A stretch of 64,000 nt of DNA from Baylisascaris procyonis (taxonomy: Eukaryota > Nematoda > Chromadorea > Rhabditida > Ascarididae), in assembly GCA_037389465.1 (NCBI GenBank), contig JAZARR010000213.1:2696501-2760500 (forward strand). The letters are read 5' to 3'. The position numbers were made by a program, and so were the translations under genes. Of this stretch, positions 9,896 to 23,100 are shown in pieces (position 1 is the stretch's first letter; every line of letters begins with the position of its first letter). Below the pieces are notes generated by a model. It had not been told where the DNA came from, did no database searches, and was given only the letters and a program-made list of their open reading frames with translations.

Positions 9896-12800
9896 CTACT
9901 CAATACCAAGTTGTTTGGCTTTAAGAACAGCTGGTGCAGAACTTGGAGGTACAATACGCAATTCGGTCACAACTGCGGTCACCAAATCTGCTGGTATCGT
10001 CTCTTGACGTTCACCAATTAATGCACTCACTTCACGGGCACTTTGATCAAAAGTTTGCACCTAAAAACATGCTGATTAGTAAAAACTTATTCAAACTTTT
10101 AACGATCAGTCGTCGATACAATGCAAACCACCGATCCACCCAAGCAACTTTCCCTAACAATTTTTAAAGGATTGGCGAGGAGAGTGGAAACAGAAACATC
10201 TTGGCTAGGTCAAAGCTTATCGAACCGAAGCCCTCCAGGTCGAAATAGACCATTTAATCGAAAAACGGTCCAGTAACGAGAACGTCGGAAGTTTCACTCA
10301 TATGCACAGAAGTGTTGTTTTGTTGGCCGGTTTTACACCTATTAAGTTTGATTGGTCAATCGGTGAAGTCGATGAATGTAATGTGCACTTGTATAATGTG
10401 CAGATCCAAATTCCACTCGATCAGGTAAGGGACTACTATTAGCTGGGGAGAGAACCCCAACGATTTTATAGTCAGAAGGCCCTGCAATGAAAAATTTTAG
10501 CCGAAGGCCAGTAAATGACGCAACCAAAAAGAAACGAAAACATACACGATCGACGAATTTGAGGGTTTGTGCAGCGACCAAGACGGGTACGTTAGATGCC
10601 GCAGCAACCAGAGCCACTTGACTGGCTCCTCTATCCGCGACCACACAGCCATTCGACAAGATTGCCGAACATCCCAACAGCACTAGCCGACTCTGCAACA
10701 GCGCAATATCAGCGATTTCAGGCACGCGGAACAACAGCAACAGCACTCCAAACTAGAAGAACTTGACGACACTTCGAACTACGAAACATTGGTTTCACTT
10801 CGAACTTTCAACGCACTGTTCAGATCTGTGAAAATATCTATGTCACCGGTCCAATTACGGCGAATCTTCTCATTTAGCAATACCTGCTTTTTGGTTTCGC
10901 GTAAAAGCGCTTAAAACGAAATATATGAGTTAATCACCCGATTTTCAATACTAAACCTTTAGAGAATCAATTGATTAAAATCATGATGCAAACCCATAAA
11001 GAATATCCGATTTTATTATACTTTATTCAACGAAGTATATCAGAAAAAAATACTGGTGTGATTTAATATAAAGCTTGCGATACGAACCTGTTTCATCACA
11101 TATCCTATCGCACTTAGCATGCCATAAGTGCATTCAATATTACGAGCACAAAGCGTCTTCACCAATTGACGACCTACAATGGCAATCAGATAACTTATGA
11201 AAAAAGCCAAATTTCAATTAATCTGAAAGTAATCTCAAGAAATCAGAAAGGATGGATGTATAAAAAATGCTAAAAAATAATAAAAAATCACATCATTCAG
11301 CCTGAGTCCAAGCAAATAACCGAAAAAATCAAAGTTACATAGAATCAAAACTTCCCAAATCTCCGATGGAATTAATATTTACAATCGCATAACTACGATT
11401 TGCATAATCTCACCATAAAATATCATTTCGAAATTCAGTAACTAATATTGATAAATAGATAAATGATAAAGGGAATTTTAAATCACAAATGCAAATTATA
11501 AATGCTTAAAGATTAATACTAACAGAATATGTTTGAAGGGTGCAATATATTTATTGCTGCGGCAAAATATATTGATCTAACTGTCGATAAGTGTTGTGAT
11601 GAACGACTGCGCTGCGACTCATTTTGCATACATCGATCTCCGTGACACCTGTTCTTCCCCGCCCTGTTATACCGGACCTTTCTTCTGGTTGTCTGGCTGC
11701 GTGTTTCAAACCCGTTCGCTATTATGTGCGCTGATTCCAATATTTTGATGTCTTTCCTCCCTGTTCAGTGCAGTTAACCGTTTCTTCAGTATGTCATGTC
11801 TTTCCTTCCTGTTCAGTGCAGACAACCGTTTCTTCAGTATGCCAGCTCAGGCAGCCATCAGCAAACATCAACTTCTCGTCTCCTCTGCATGTCAGCAATA
11901 CGACAATAAGATTTGATAAACACTCAAGTATTAGCTAGCAATTAATGCAAATTATTGAAGTAAAGTGACCTCGTGGTTCGACAGGCGAATCGAGCACACA
12001 AACATGGAGACATAATTTTTGCTCATACGCGTCGAGAAGTACCCGCTCAACAATTGGACACCTGAAAATAATTTGCTTTATTCACTTTCAATTCGGTAAA
12101 CAACGAATGATTTACTTCATTCGTAATTAAAACTTAGTAAAGATTCATCTGAAAGCAAAAAAATGTGACATTTCGCTAAGTGAAGCAATATGTGACGCTC
12201 ATCCTATAGAATAGCAACTAGTGTCATTGTAAACAAGATTGATCAAAATTAATCTACGGACGCGAAATATCAAACACTCTCCTTTACGATGAAGTCACCA
12301 TACTAAACCCTTAATACAAGGGGTCCTGTTGAGAGAGTGCAACGATTAAAGAACGCAAAGCATGACTCCAATCACTCTCATACTCAACCTCTCTCAGTAT
12401 CACTGATGGTTATAACTGCTTCCGCTTCATTTCTTGGTAGCACTCTTCGCAAATGAAGTTATAGAACGGCTCTCATTACCACTACAATAATCAACAAAAA
12501 CCCATCCGGCAGTGATTTCTTTTAAAAAAAGGTTTAATATACACTAGAAAATAATAAACTATTATACAAAAATAAACAGCGTAGATTAAGAAAAAATAAA
12601 TTGCCATTCATTTATCCCCATCCTTTCCTTTCGACTAACCCTTTCCACAAACATCCCAACAATAACACAGCTAACTAACCATGAATATGTAAGAATGTAA
12701 GGCGTACTAATCATTTTGCTTATGCAAAACGATGAGATTGCTCGTAAAGCGAGATCAAAATTCTGCGAGCAGAAATCGTCAAGCCATTCAGATAAAGCGT

Positions 12801-15800
12801 TCTTTCCCTGAAATAGATTTTTTTTTTAAATAAAATTTACAAATAATCACTCACAGATTTGAAATGCATCCTTAAAATTAAATCCAACTAGAGATTAGTG
12901 GATACACTGTAGCACTGGAAATCCGATAATAGCCTTGAATAAATGCAAATATGAATAATTTCTTGTGCATAAAATAGATAAAATAAGGCAGATTCTTCTT
13001 GCATAGGATATCCTTGAAAAAATCTAAAACACGCTTTCACGAATCAAAAAATATAATCAGCGATTGAGTCAGAGATTACCTTTCAGCAATGCTCTACGCT
13101 GACAGTTAACAGAAAGAACAAATATCACCCAATTAAATATTATTCCCGTTATCAGGATTTTAATATTATCTTATCGTCAATAAAAAATAATCTCAATAAC
13201 GCGAATTAATTAAAACATTACGCCTCGTAAGTTGAAGTCTCGTCAATGAAATGCTTTTCAAAAATAAAAACGGAAACAACAAGTGTTTCTCAAAACAAAA
13301 AAAAAAGAAATTTACATCAAGCTCAGAGATGTCGTCCGGAAGACGATTGATTTCCTTCTTCAATTGTCGAATTAAATTACCCAGTGCCAAAGGAAAAGGT
13401 TGTGAGCCATTCTGTGTTAAATAACTGAAATCACTTTTTTTTATACTGCGTAATAATACGCGTTTAAATACTCTAGATAAGGGATGCAAAATAAAACAAG
13501 ATTTACAAAGCTATATGAAATATATGATGTCCAATCGAGGCAAGAACCACAATAATTGCACGTTAAATTAAACTAGGATTATAAAGAATAGAAAAAAAAA
13601 CATTTCATCTCGTCCCATATTCTACCATTCACCTTCTTATGTGCAAATTAAAATATGTTACCGTCAACATGCTCCTTTAAACCAAAATAAGGCATATCTT
13701 CAACTTCAAACGTCACCATACTGGAACTTAGTCATAACGAAAAACCTCAACGCTAACAGGTTCAATCGTTTTTCTTCCCTCTTAGCCAAAGACTCGTTCC
13801 TCACGAAAGGGATCTTTTCATACTTATAGCACTAAACGCGGATGAGTTTAACCATAAAAGAGGCAAAAGAAAAAAAAAAAGAAAACATCAGAATGTTGAA
13901 AAAGACCTGAAATGTGGACGAATCGCTTGATCAAGGTCATGTGACATTTTTCGATTTTCATTCATCGTATAATCGCTCAAAAACTGAAAATTCAGAAATC
14001 TTCAATGGAAGTTAAAATAAGATCAATTATTGAATGAAAAAAGTTTTATATATTTAATAATAAATGCATAAAAACATTCTTATAAACCTTTACAATCACA
14101 TATAATTAACGAGTCTTATACTCTACTAAACTATGAGATGAAAAAAAAAAAAAAAAAATCGCCGTAGTAACCGAAGGAGGGAGAAAATTCGAGAAAAAAG
14201 GACAATAATAAATTAGCATCCTTTGATGGCAAGTAGAACGATTACCTACAAGAAGAACATATATCATCGGCTCACTACTTTTTAATGGCTGCTGTAACGT
14301 TCAAAATTTATGCAATCGCTTTCGTTTCCCTTTATTCATCATTTAAGTATGGTAAGCTATACAATGAAACGATGAGTGGAATACACAATACAATGGAATT
14401 GATGAGCCTATAAAGCCGATAACTGGCAGAAAACTGACGACGACTTCACGAGTGAAAAAAAAAATAGAATTTCTGTCAGCTTAGATGATACTATGGTAAT
14501 TTTATAAAATTTCAATAAGAGTGCTTTACCCATTACAAAGAGTACACAAATAACACTACAAATATATTCTTTTCTATTTGTTTATGCGCTTATACATCTT
14601 TAGTTTTGCATATTTATATTTGTACACATATGTAATGATATCATCTCCTTTAACATATATCAGTTCCTTTCTGGATAACATCGCAATGTGCTCATAAGGT
14701 GCGCTTCATTAAATGCAGAGTACAATTGAGTGCACTCAAACGATAAATAAAAGCGTCCATAGTATTTCAGTAAGTCGGATCATCTACTCAGAAAGTGGAG
14801 AGGCGTGTATTCGGATCTCCATCACTCATCATCAAATAGTGGTTATCAACCACGTATGAGCAAGACCAAAGCCGACTTTGTCATCGCGCACTATCAACTA
14901 ATACGACTGTAAGGCGATAAACAAACAAAACAACATAATAATATTACGATAATCATAGAAAATACAGGAAGAAATACTATAAAGACAACAGCACAAATGA
15001 AAACAATAAAATGCTGCCACAAAATAGCACTGCCCAACACAAGATTCAGAGACACACCAAACGAGGCAATAAACGAACCTCTTTGAAAGCATGAATAAAG
15101 GCCACACAAACTGCATCGATTCCAACAACGTCCTTGGCTTCGCACCTGAATACGACAAAAATAAGGCAACCAGATATCATTTGACATACCTCACGCATTT
15201 TGCGTCTTTTTGAATGTAATTACAGGTAACGTACGGAATGCTGAGCGAAATTTTTGAAACACGGAGCTTAGAAAAGAGGGAATTAAAAGAAGAGCGGAGT
15301 TCGATATAAAACAATCAGCATTAAATTCGACTACAATATGTGGTGGAGAGGGGGGGGGGGGAGGTTGAACATTTACATAGAGCCAAATTGCATAGTTCAG
15401 TGCAAATAATTAAGTACGGCACTCAAACATGATTATATTTCATGTATTTCCCTTTTTTAAAAGTCAATGCACAAAAATCGAAAAAAAAAAAAACAAAACA
15501 AACAATAACGAACATACATGCGTGCCCCTTTATAGCAAACAACCTAAGCCCAACCTTTTTTTTTAGTTCGCCCGGAAGATGGCATAAGCCCTCTTAAATG
15601 TGAAAGGATCCCAGCATATGAAATCACTCCATAATTCCCTGCTTCCTTCTGTCGAGGAATAAATAAGTGAAGCAATAACCTGGCGGCGAAATTGAGAAAA
15701 GCAGCATGCACATTAGCCGTCGAAACCTCAGTGAAAGACGGATGCCTCTGACGTTGATTGGCAACGTTACCGTCTGAAGGAGTCATATCTATAAACAGAG

Positions 15801-18627
15801 AATTCATTGAAAATAACGCATTTATCGAAGATAAAAGCAATGAAGCATTTGCCTGGGGACATCATTTTTGCACAAAAACTATCGGCTAGGAGAGTGCAAA
15901 ATAAATAAATAAATAAAAATAGGAACCATCATCATGAAAGAAATACTTCCGTTGAAAATAAAAGTAATTTCCTAAACACATCCCCTTAATCCAGCATCAT
16001 ATAAAACAAAAGTCTCTCAACAAACGATGGAAAGTGCGCAACTAAACAATCAGTGAGGAAAAGATGTAAACAAGGATCAAGATCAAGAAAAACGATATCG
16101 GCAAGAAACATTTTAAAGGTCAGATTATGGTCAAAAAGAATAAAGGTTCAAATAACGATGGGGCCAAAAATAACAGTGGTCAAATAAGGCCAAAGGGTCA
16201 AAGGTCAAAAAATGAAGTTCAAATAATAACGGAGATGGAAACATGAAATCACCTAAAGCGAAAAAAGGTAGCAAAACAAGCCGATAAAAATTCTTGCAAA
16301 AATACATGACGGTAATGCAGCTCGCTGTCCCACAAATCACTGAGCACATAGAAAATTTCAATTAAAAAATGCATTTTTGGCACTGTGCCAAATGCAAAAC
16401 AATAATAAAAAACTGCGAAAAAATTACCAAAATGAACATGTTTGAATGGTTGTGATGGTCGCGAAGATGAGCTTTTACTGCTGATTGCCGATTTCACGAT
16501 ATCATTGCCACTCGGTTTGGCCACCTTTTCCTGATGGATCTCATTTGGAGGAAATTCCTTCTGCTTCGATTCTTTAGGTTTTTCTTCACTACTGCTCTTC
16601 TCCCGCACTTTTGCTTCATTTTTCTTTTTATTGCGCTCACTGAGTTGTAATTCACTCGCACCTGACGAATTGCCAGCTTCGTTGGCAGCCTTCTTCGCTG
16701 CAGCCGCTGCTGCTAAAATAATTTTTATGGAGTTGAAATATTAAATACAGGCCGCCGAATTAGTATCCAAGCTAAAACAATCAACACGTCGGTCGGTGAC
16801 ATTACCATCCGCAAATATACTAATAGAATATTGCAGCTATCATTCAAGCTCTTTGGATGCAAAAAGTCATATCTTCTACTATCTTCTCCCCTTCTCTCCG
16901 ATACAATTTCCCTGACAACAGCGATATACAATAGATGACACGAAAGTTTTAGTCGGCATGTTAGAATTACTGCCGAGAGCACAAACCTTTTCGAGCCTTT
17001 GCTTCAGCAGCCTTTGCTTTCCTCTCAGCTAGAACTTCCTCCTTAGTTTTTGCAGGTTGTTCCTCAGTAGATCCCTCGCCGAATTGTTTCTGAGGACTAG
17101 CGCGTTGTTGCGGGTCTGTCCGTTTAGAGCTGTGCGCAGTTGCAGGTGAATCGTTTGTGATCCTCAAGTCAACAACGTTCTTCAACAGCTCTTTCACTTC
17201 GACACTTACCTTAAATTATACAATAATGAAGCAATCAACTCGTTACTCTCATTTATCTACCTCAATAATCCACCAAATACTCGATAAGCCACATATTTTT
17301 GGAACGCAATAATTTTATGACATTCCAACAGTAATATCCACATTTATTTTTCGATGAGATTAGAAACGACAACTCAGTTATAACTACCAGCTGCGCTCAA
17401 TTTTTGCCATTTTATGCAGCCCCTTTTCACATACCCCAAATGGACCATGGTTTCCTATTCATAAATCGCACCTTCGCTTCACAGTTGAGGTAACGCAATT
17501 CAACCTCCAACCTCTCTCTACAAGCAACAAATCGGTCTATGCCTTATTTCCTTACACGGAGTAGAGTTTTCACACTTTTTATGTCCTTTTCTTTTTTCCC
17601 GCAACCAAGTTATTCAACATTTCTTCATCGGCTTTCTTCCTCCGTACCTTTAATCGGTGAGTGGCGAGAAAGACCGTATTTGACACTTGCACAAGCCGAT
17701 CTATAGGTTGCAATGCCGTTAACAATAAGTAATGGACTGTCTAATGTGAGAATTGGATTTTAGTCTCAATTTATACGTAGAGCTCCGCTCCTCAGATCGT
17801 TCAAGCAAAAGCTGCTTTTTTCAAAACTTATGAATGGGCATGAGAAAGCTCCCTAGGTTTCAGGTTGAACCGATAACGCCAATGAATGCCTCACAGACAT
17901 AAGGGTCGTGGACCGTAATAAAATTCATATCGCCATAGTTTCATACATCTTTAAGGCGGCCTTTTAAGTGCGCATTTGTTAGCGCGTATTCCTACGAGGT
18001 AACCCTAAAAACACTTCGGGACACCGTTCTCAGCACTCTTCCACTTCCTGCTAACAAAAACCTTTAGCTTATCAGAATTCACATAAACTGCTGAATTCTT
18101 AGCGACTCAGGGTGGTCATTACTCGCTCATCTGTTACCCACGTTATTATTCGTCGAACTATATCCATGACTTCGCAGCGGAAGTTAGCATGATTGGACGC
18201 TTAGCGTCAACACATGAATAACTTTTCTACCAACCAATTGTACTGCAACTTATATATGGTAAGTGGAAAAATATGGACAGCTCAGTACAATTTAAAAAAA
18301 GCTTTTAAATAAGAATTTAACCATCGATTATGTATTGCAACTGTTATGAACAAAAACCGTAAATGTGTTCATATAATCAATCACGTACACTTACATTTTG
18401 TTTCTTCATAGCCAAAATTAAATGAAGAGTTAAGCAGTCGACTGTGGCGTTAAAGAGATGTGTTACACTCATCGTTAATGGGAGGCTTCCAGAGGAGGAT
18501 GCTGCTGCCTGAAGGATGAAGCTCGCATAACACTCCTCGGAAGTATGTTGTAATATCAATAATGCCACTGCCCTGATCTTCCGAAATGACTTCTCCATCT
18601 AGCCCATATATATGCATATGCATAATG

Positions 18628-18679
<52 letters not shown>

Positions 18680-19173
18680 GTGTGTGTGTACGCAGCATAT
18701 ATGCATGTGCGTGTATGTAAATGCACACATATGCACCCTCATGTGCATGTACATATACACAAAAGTGCATGTATGTGAATACACACATTATCACCAATTA
18801 ATATTCTTCATATGCGTGAAGATCTTTACAAGCGTAGATCTCACCAAGCACGCCTCGTCTCGCCCACTGTTCCCACGCTCGCTATCGAAAAAGAAATTAC
18901 TAGCAGCATGAAAACACATCTGAAAACTTCAGATCCATTTTCATAAGGTGTTTCAGGAGAACTTTTCAGCACTCCTCATTGTTTATCGTTCAGTGCTGAG
19001 TCCACGAAAATCAACGAACTCACATCTCCAGCAGGTTGCTTAGTGATGTGTCCATGTTCCTCTCCAGCTGTAACATGTGCCACTTTATTGGGTTGCTCTT
19101 GAGGTTTCGGCTTTGCGGTATTCGTTGTCTGTTGCCGGTTATTCGGCGGGTTTCTCTTCTTTCCACCTCCCAT
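9896..19173 (-). CDS. EIF2B4: Translation initiation factor eIF2B subunit delta
   Basis: eIF2B is the cytoplasmic guanine-nucleotide exchange factor for eIF2; delta sits in the regulatory core (alpha/beta/delta) that senses phosphorylated eIF2-alpha. Twelve minus-strand exons: 19024-19173, 16987-17209, 16428-16712, 15680-15788, 15079-15145, 13907-13983, 13316-13424, 12680-12807, 11970-12061, 11088-11173, 10546-10692 and 9896-10060. All phases fit, giving 545 residues (human about 523). The N-terminal third is Lys/Glu/Ala-rich and low-complexity, as in the family. Core blocks are DAVCVAFIHAFKE, LIRQLKKEI, VLLGCSAILSNGCVV, NVPVLVAAQTLKFVDR and the C-terminal VVTELRIVPPSSAPAVL. ATG 19173 lies 10 bases after a TTTTCAG acceptor, fitting spliced-leader trans-splicing. 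The segment between the FVDRVQT block and the last helix is about 25-30 residues shorter than in vertebrates. Confidence 0.97.
11748..11843. repeat. Tandem 48-bp duplication in EIF2B4 intron 9
   Basis: Two adjacent 48-base copies (11748-11795 and 11796-11843) differ at about five positions. Both begin atgtctttcc and end cttcagtatg plus two bases. The unit length is a multiple of three, and on the minus strand both copies read as a Lys/Arg-rich helix-like peptide (ILKKRL...LNR.ERH). The surrounding 11560-11880 is visibly more GC-rich than the rest of the intron. Confidence 0.85.
18630..18680. repeat. (TA)n microsatellite in EIF2B4 intron 1
   Basis: About 50 bases of alternating A and T, followed by a short (GT)n and atgcatgtg-rich stretch. 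It lies within the long first intron of EIF2B4. Confidence 0.95.
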
Positions 19174-19182
19174 TTGAAAGTA

Positions 19183-19194
19183 ACTGAAAACAAC
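19183..19194 (-). promoter_or_regulatory. Probable spliced-leader acceptor of EIF2B4
   Basis: On the minus strand the sequence GTTGTTTTCAG ends 10 bases before the EIF2B4 ATG. No 5' coding exon is needed upstream, because the ATG exon reads directly into the gene. In nematodes a TTTTCAG acceptor this close to an initiator is the usual site for spliced-leader addition. The alternative is a cis-spliced non-coding first exon. Confidence 0.6.
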
Positions 19195-19601
19195 AATCAT
19201 CGACTTCTTAACAGCATAATTCTATTGTTTGCCGACGATCGAATAGCCAAAACAACAAAATGTAGTAGGAACCACCAAAAGCAATGGAATAAAATAAAAA
19301 GCTTTAGCATCCGAAGTCTCAATTCCACCCCAGTTTCTTTTTTTTAAGCTTAAGAATAAAGAATCATTGGAGAATTCCCTCGCATTCAAATGAAACAGGG
19401 TGTAAATGATTAGCAAGTAAACGAATTTGCTTTGCAATCATGCTTTCCGTAGGCAATAATCAATCACTGAAAGGTAACATCATCACTTAATACTGATAAT
19501 CTTTATTCATACAATAAAGGGAGATGCTGAGTATTCGGAGGGCACTAATCGGGAGGATCTGTCACGGACATTCCGTTTTTTCCCTCACCTTTGTGTATTA
19601 T

Positions 19602-20193
19602 CTAACCCTCCCTTACAATCACCGAGGTGACGGCCCGGTGATTTGGCTTACGTTTCTGGTGCTCCTCCCATTGCTTTTTCTTTTCTTCCGCCGTTAACGA
19701 CGGACGGATATAAACATGTTGGAATCCCATCCCCTTAACCTTGCGCATTGCGAAGAACCTGCTTTGCATCGTGGGGATTCCCGAAGCCACTTTAATAGGT
19801 CCCTTTTTGCCTTCCTGTTGGGATCCCATTTTAAAAATCTGCTGCGTTACGGAATCAGAATTAATTGTATCAAAACTATCTAAAACTGTTCCGCCATTGA
19901 CGCTATTTCGTTCTCTATGAGGGATGTTTGCAGCTTCTGTGACTCCAAGGAGGACAAGAGACCGTTCATGAATGTAAATATCAATGAAGAAATATTTAAT
20001 TAATTTTTCAAAAAAAAACTTCATTTTGATAGCTGAATCGAAGGAAGAGTTTATTAGATGGATTTAAGATACCTCTATAAGAAATTTGGCAATATAAAAC
20101 GGATTACAATTCTGCAAGTTAGATATTTTCCTTGAAGTTTACTAGTAACTAAAATTCTTCACCTTTAAATGCTCCAACATTCCCTCCGGTCAT
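19602..20193 (-). CDS. Unrecognised small basic protein, two exons, upstream of EIF2B4
   Basis: I do not recognise this gene. Minus-strand exon 1 (20163-20193) is ATG plus ten codons reading MTGGNVGAFK and ends one base into a codon before GTGAAG. Exon 2 (19602-19936) starts after a TCACAG acceptor in the matching phase and runs to a stop, giving 121 residues. The C-terminal half is Lys/Arg/Glu-rich with VYIRPSLTAEEKKKQWEEH, which looks helical and nucleic-acid-binding in character. No signal peptide or membrane segment is seen. Its stop is about 415 bases upstream of the EIF2B4 trans-splice acceptor on the same strand, so the pair may be an operon. An internal ATG at 19828 gives a shorter 75-residue product. 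The exon join is by hand and could be wrong. Confidence 0.55.
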
Positions 20194-23100
20194 GATAAAG
20201 ACAAAGAAATGAACGATGCTAAGATTTTGCGACGGACAAATAAAGATAAGAGCGGATTTTCAAAAATTTTCATCATATTTACCGATTAATGACAGTCGTT
20301 ATGGGATGCAAATTACAACTGTAACAGCTCCATATCAATCAACGATATTTGTGACAATGCGATGCAATAGAATAACTTCTAAAAATCTTCACTAATCGAG
20401 CACATTCTAGTAGTGAAGGTAGAAATCGATAACTAATAGCACTGACTGTTACTACTCAATAGACGAATGGTCTACTACGAACTCTGTGGAAAATCGTTCA
20501 TTTAAACAGTAAATTAAAGGCACGTTATGACATATATTGCTTATATTTCAGCTTATTTTTCAACTTGCAATAGTTTTCACTTGCATTTTCCAACTTAATT
20601 TACATGGATTTATTTAAATATCTATTCAAAACGTGCAAAAGGTACCACAATGAATGATCAACAATTGTGCGCTATGTGACGAAATGAGAAAAGCATTAGA
20701 CAATTGATTAGATCCACAAAATGTCATTTGATAAGGATTACATTCTTACGAATATCGTATTTTTTCTTCATTTCAATTGTGACTGAGAGTAGTATGAAAA
20801 AATTGAATATTTTCTGCATCAACGACGGAAGTATAAAGTGGATCCCCTAGGATCAATCATACGATTACTGTATGAGAATACAACAAAGTTGTTATTAAAT
20901 CTTTGAAAATTGCACAAAATGCTAATAATGCTGACGAATAGTTTCTTCGCAAGCAGCAGGTTTTTGGAATAAAATTTGCATATCCTGATTTATATATTTT
21001 TTAAAGTTTTTTTATCAATCTTTACATATTTTTCAAAAGTTTATTTTATATTAATATCTGTTACGTATTTATTTAAAGGTTTATTAAATAAATCTTGAGA
21101 TATTTGCATTTGAAAGAATTTGCATAAAAAGCAAAAGAAAATTCACGATATGAATGTATAGAATAGATGGCAACTCGATCCTCTTTGTCGATACAATTGA
21201 TGTCCATAAAATGATGTGGATTAAACAGAGGAATCACAAAAATGCAAATGTTAGCAGTGTGACTCGTTCAATATTCAAATCCAATTTAATGTCTTTTTTT
21301 GCAAAACTTCCTAAAATATAATCTGCGCAATTTTCTCAAATTGTTGCAAAAATCGAATTTGTTTGCAATTTTTGAAAATTGTTGCTAAAATACAAATTTA
21401 TGCAATTGTTGCAAATAATTGCAAAAGAGTATTATTTGAGAGTCATGCTTTTGCTTTATATTTAGGTGTAAATTCCTATCCTTATGGACATGTTCGGCAC
21501 TCATGATTGGTTAAACGTGTGATAATAAAATTTGTTTCCAAATATTTGCAGTGTCGCTTTGCTTGTAAACCCATTTTCTTCACGATTGTTCATGATAGTA
21601 ACGGATTGCATTACTGGAATAAACATTGTAAATTAGGGTTTATTTTGTTGCATAATCGGTCGAGCGCTGCAAAAAATGCATATTTTTCCGGGGGATTTAC
21701 TCAACCGACTACACGGTTTGTAAGACGAATGCATCATATCAGTTGATCTTTCATTATTGAAAATATGCAGCAATTTTAATTGATATGCTTAGTAGAATTA
21801 TAGAAATAAGAATAACTTAATTGTCCCTTTGATGTAACTCGTCATTTTTTTTTTTTTTTTAATATTTCCATTTTTAAATGAACGTGACAACAACTATATT
21901 GGAGCTCACGTTTACTTGTCATATGTAAATAGGCACAGTATACTTATGCAAGGAATTTGCGATATATTACATGGATATTTTTGTGGCGGAACTAAGTTGA
22001 TGCTTCATTATAACATAACTCCACTATAACCACTAAAACCTAAGTCCGATTGCCGTAGTAATAATATTGAAGGCGACTGAATTATTCGTTGTAAAATTTC
22101 ACTAATAATTTGTAGATATTCACTTTTTTGCACCATTTTATGTCTCGACTAATCGCTAGCAAAAATTAATAGAACTAGCAGTGCTATCATATGCGTATGA
22201 AACGAAAATAACAAACATAAGCATTCCACCAATTCCCTTTCATGCATAAGCCATAATTTCCAATTATCAGATTATGTATGAAATAATGAAAGGTTTTTTT
22301 TGGCCACAAAGACATCGAATATCTTTGTTGTGCTGATTTATGTTAAGAACAATGAAGTCGAAATGATTTGTTCGTTATTTCAATGGTTAAATTTCTCGAT
22401 TAGAGAATCCTTCGTTTTCTTTTTCATTCATTCATTAGTTTAGCTAATCTCTATTGATTACTTAATTGAATTGTGGTGTTATTTGCGAATATTTCAACTG
22501 ATATAAACAAGATTCAACAATATATGAAAACATCTGTGTGAACAGCGGAAGGGGTAGATAATGATGCACATAATCTTATATCCCCTCTACAATTATTACT
22601 ATCCTCGGAGCAGATATTTCTACGGTTTGAAATATTTCGAATCACTATTGCAGGAATTGAATCCATTCGATAATTGAATCATCGTTATCACTCAAAACTA
22701 TTATTCATCACATTGTCAGTACCACATTATAATTGCATTAAAACAAGTGAATTGTTACATGAAATAGTACAATAATTTTATTGATTATGACCATCTAATG
22801 CATGGAGTTAAGATGGAATAATAATTTATGCTAACGTTTCAACTCTTTGCGCCATAATCGTTGCAAACCGATCTCAAACTTCATGTGATCGAAAGAAATT
22901 TGAATGTAATTTTTATTCAAAGAAAAATAATTTCAATCCATAAAAATATAACACAATAATTATACAATGAGGCACATATCATGTTTATATACTATTATAA
23001 ACAACTGACTATTCGATTCGATTCGATTCGATTCGATTCACAAAGCACCGTCTAGAGTTGATCATCGAATAAATCTTTTGAGATATTCTTTGCAAATTGT

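Noticed and set aside
10342..10545. Extension of the EIF2B4 exon 11 frame into intron 11
   Set aside because: Exon 11 has a good GTATGT donor in phase with exon 12, whose sequence continues the eIF2B delta family pattern, so the open intron frame is probably incidental.
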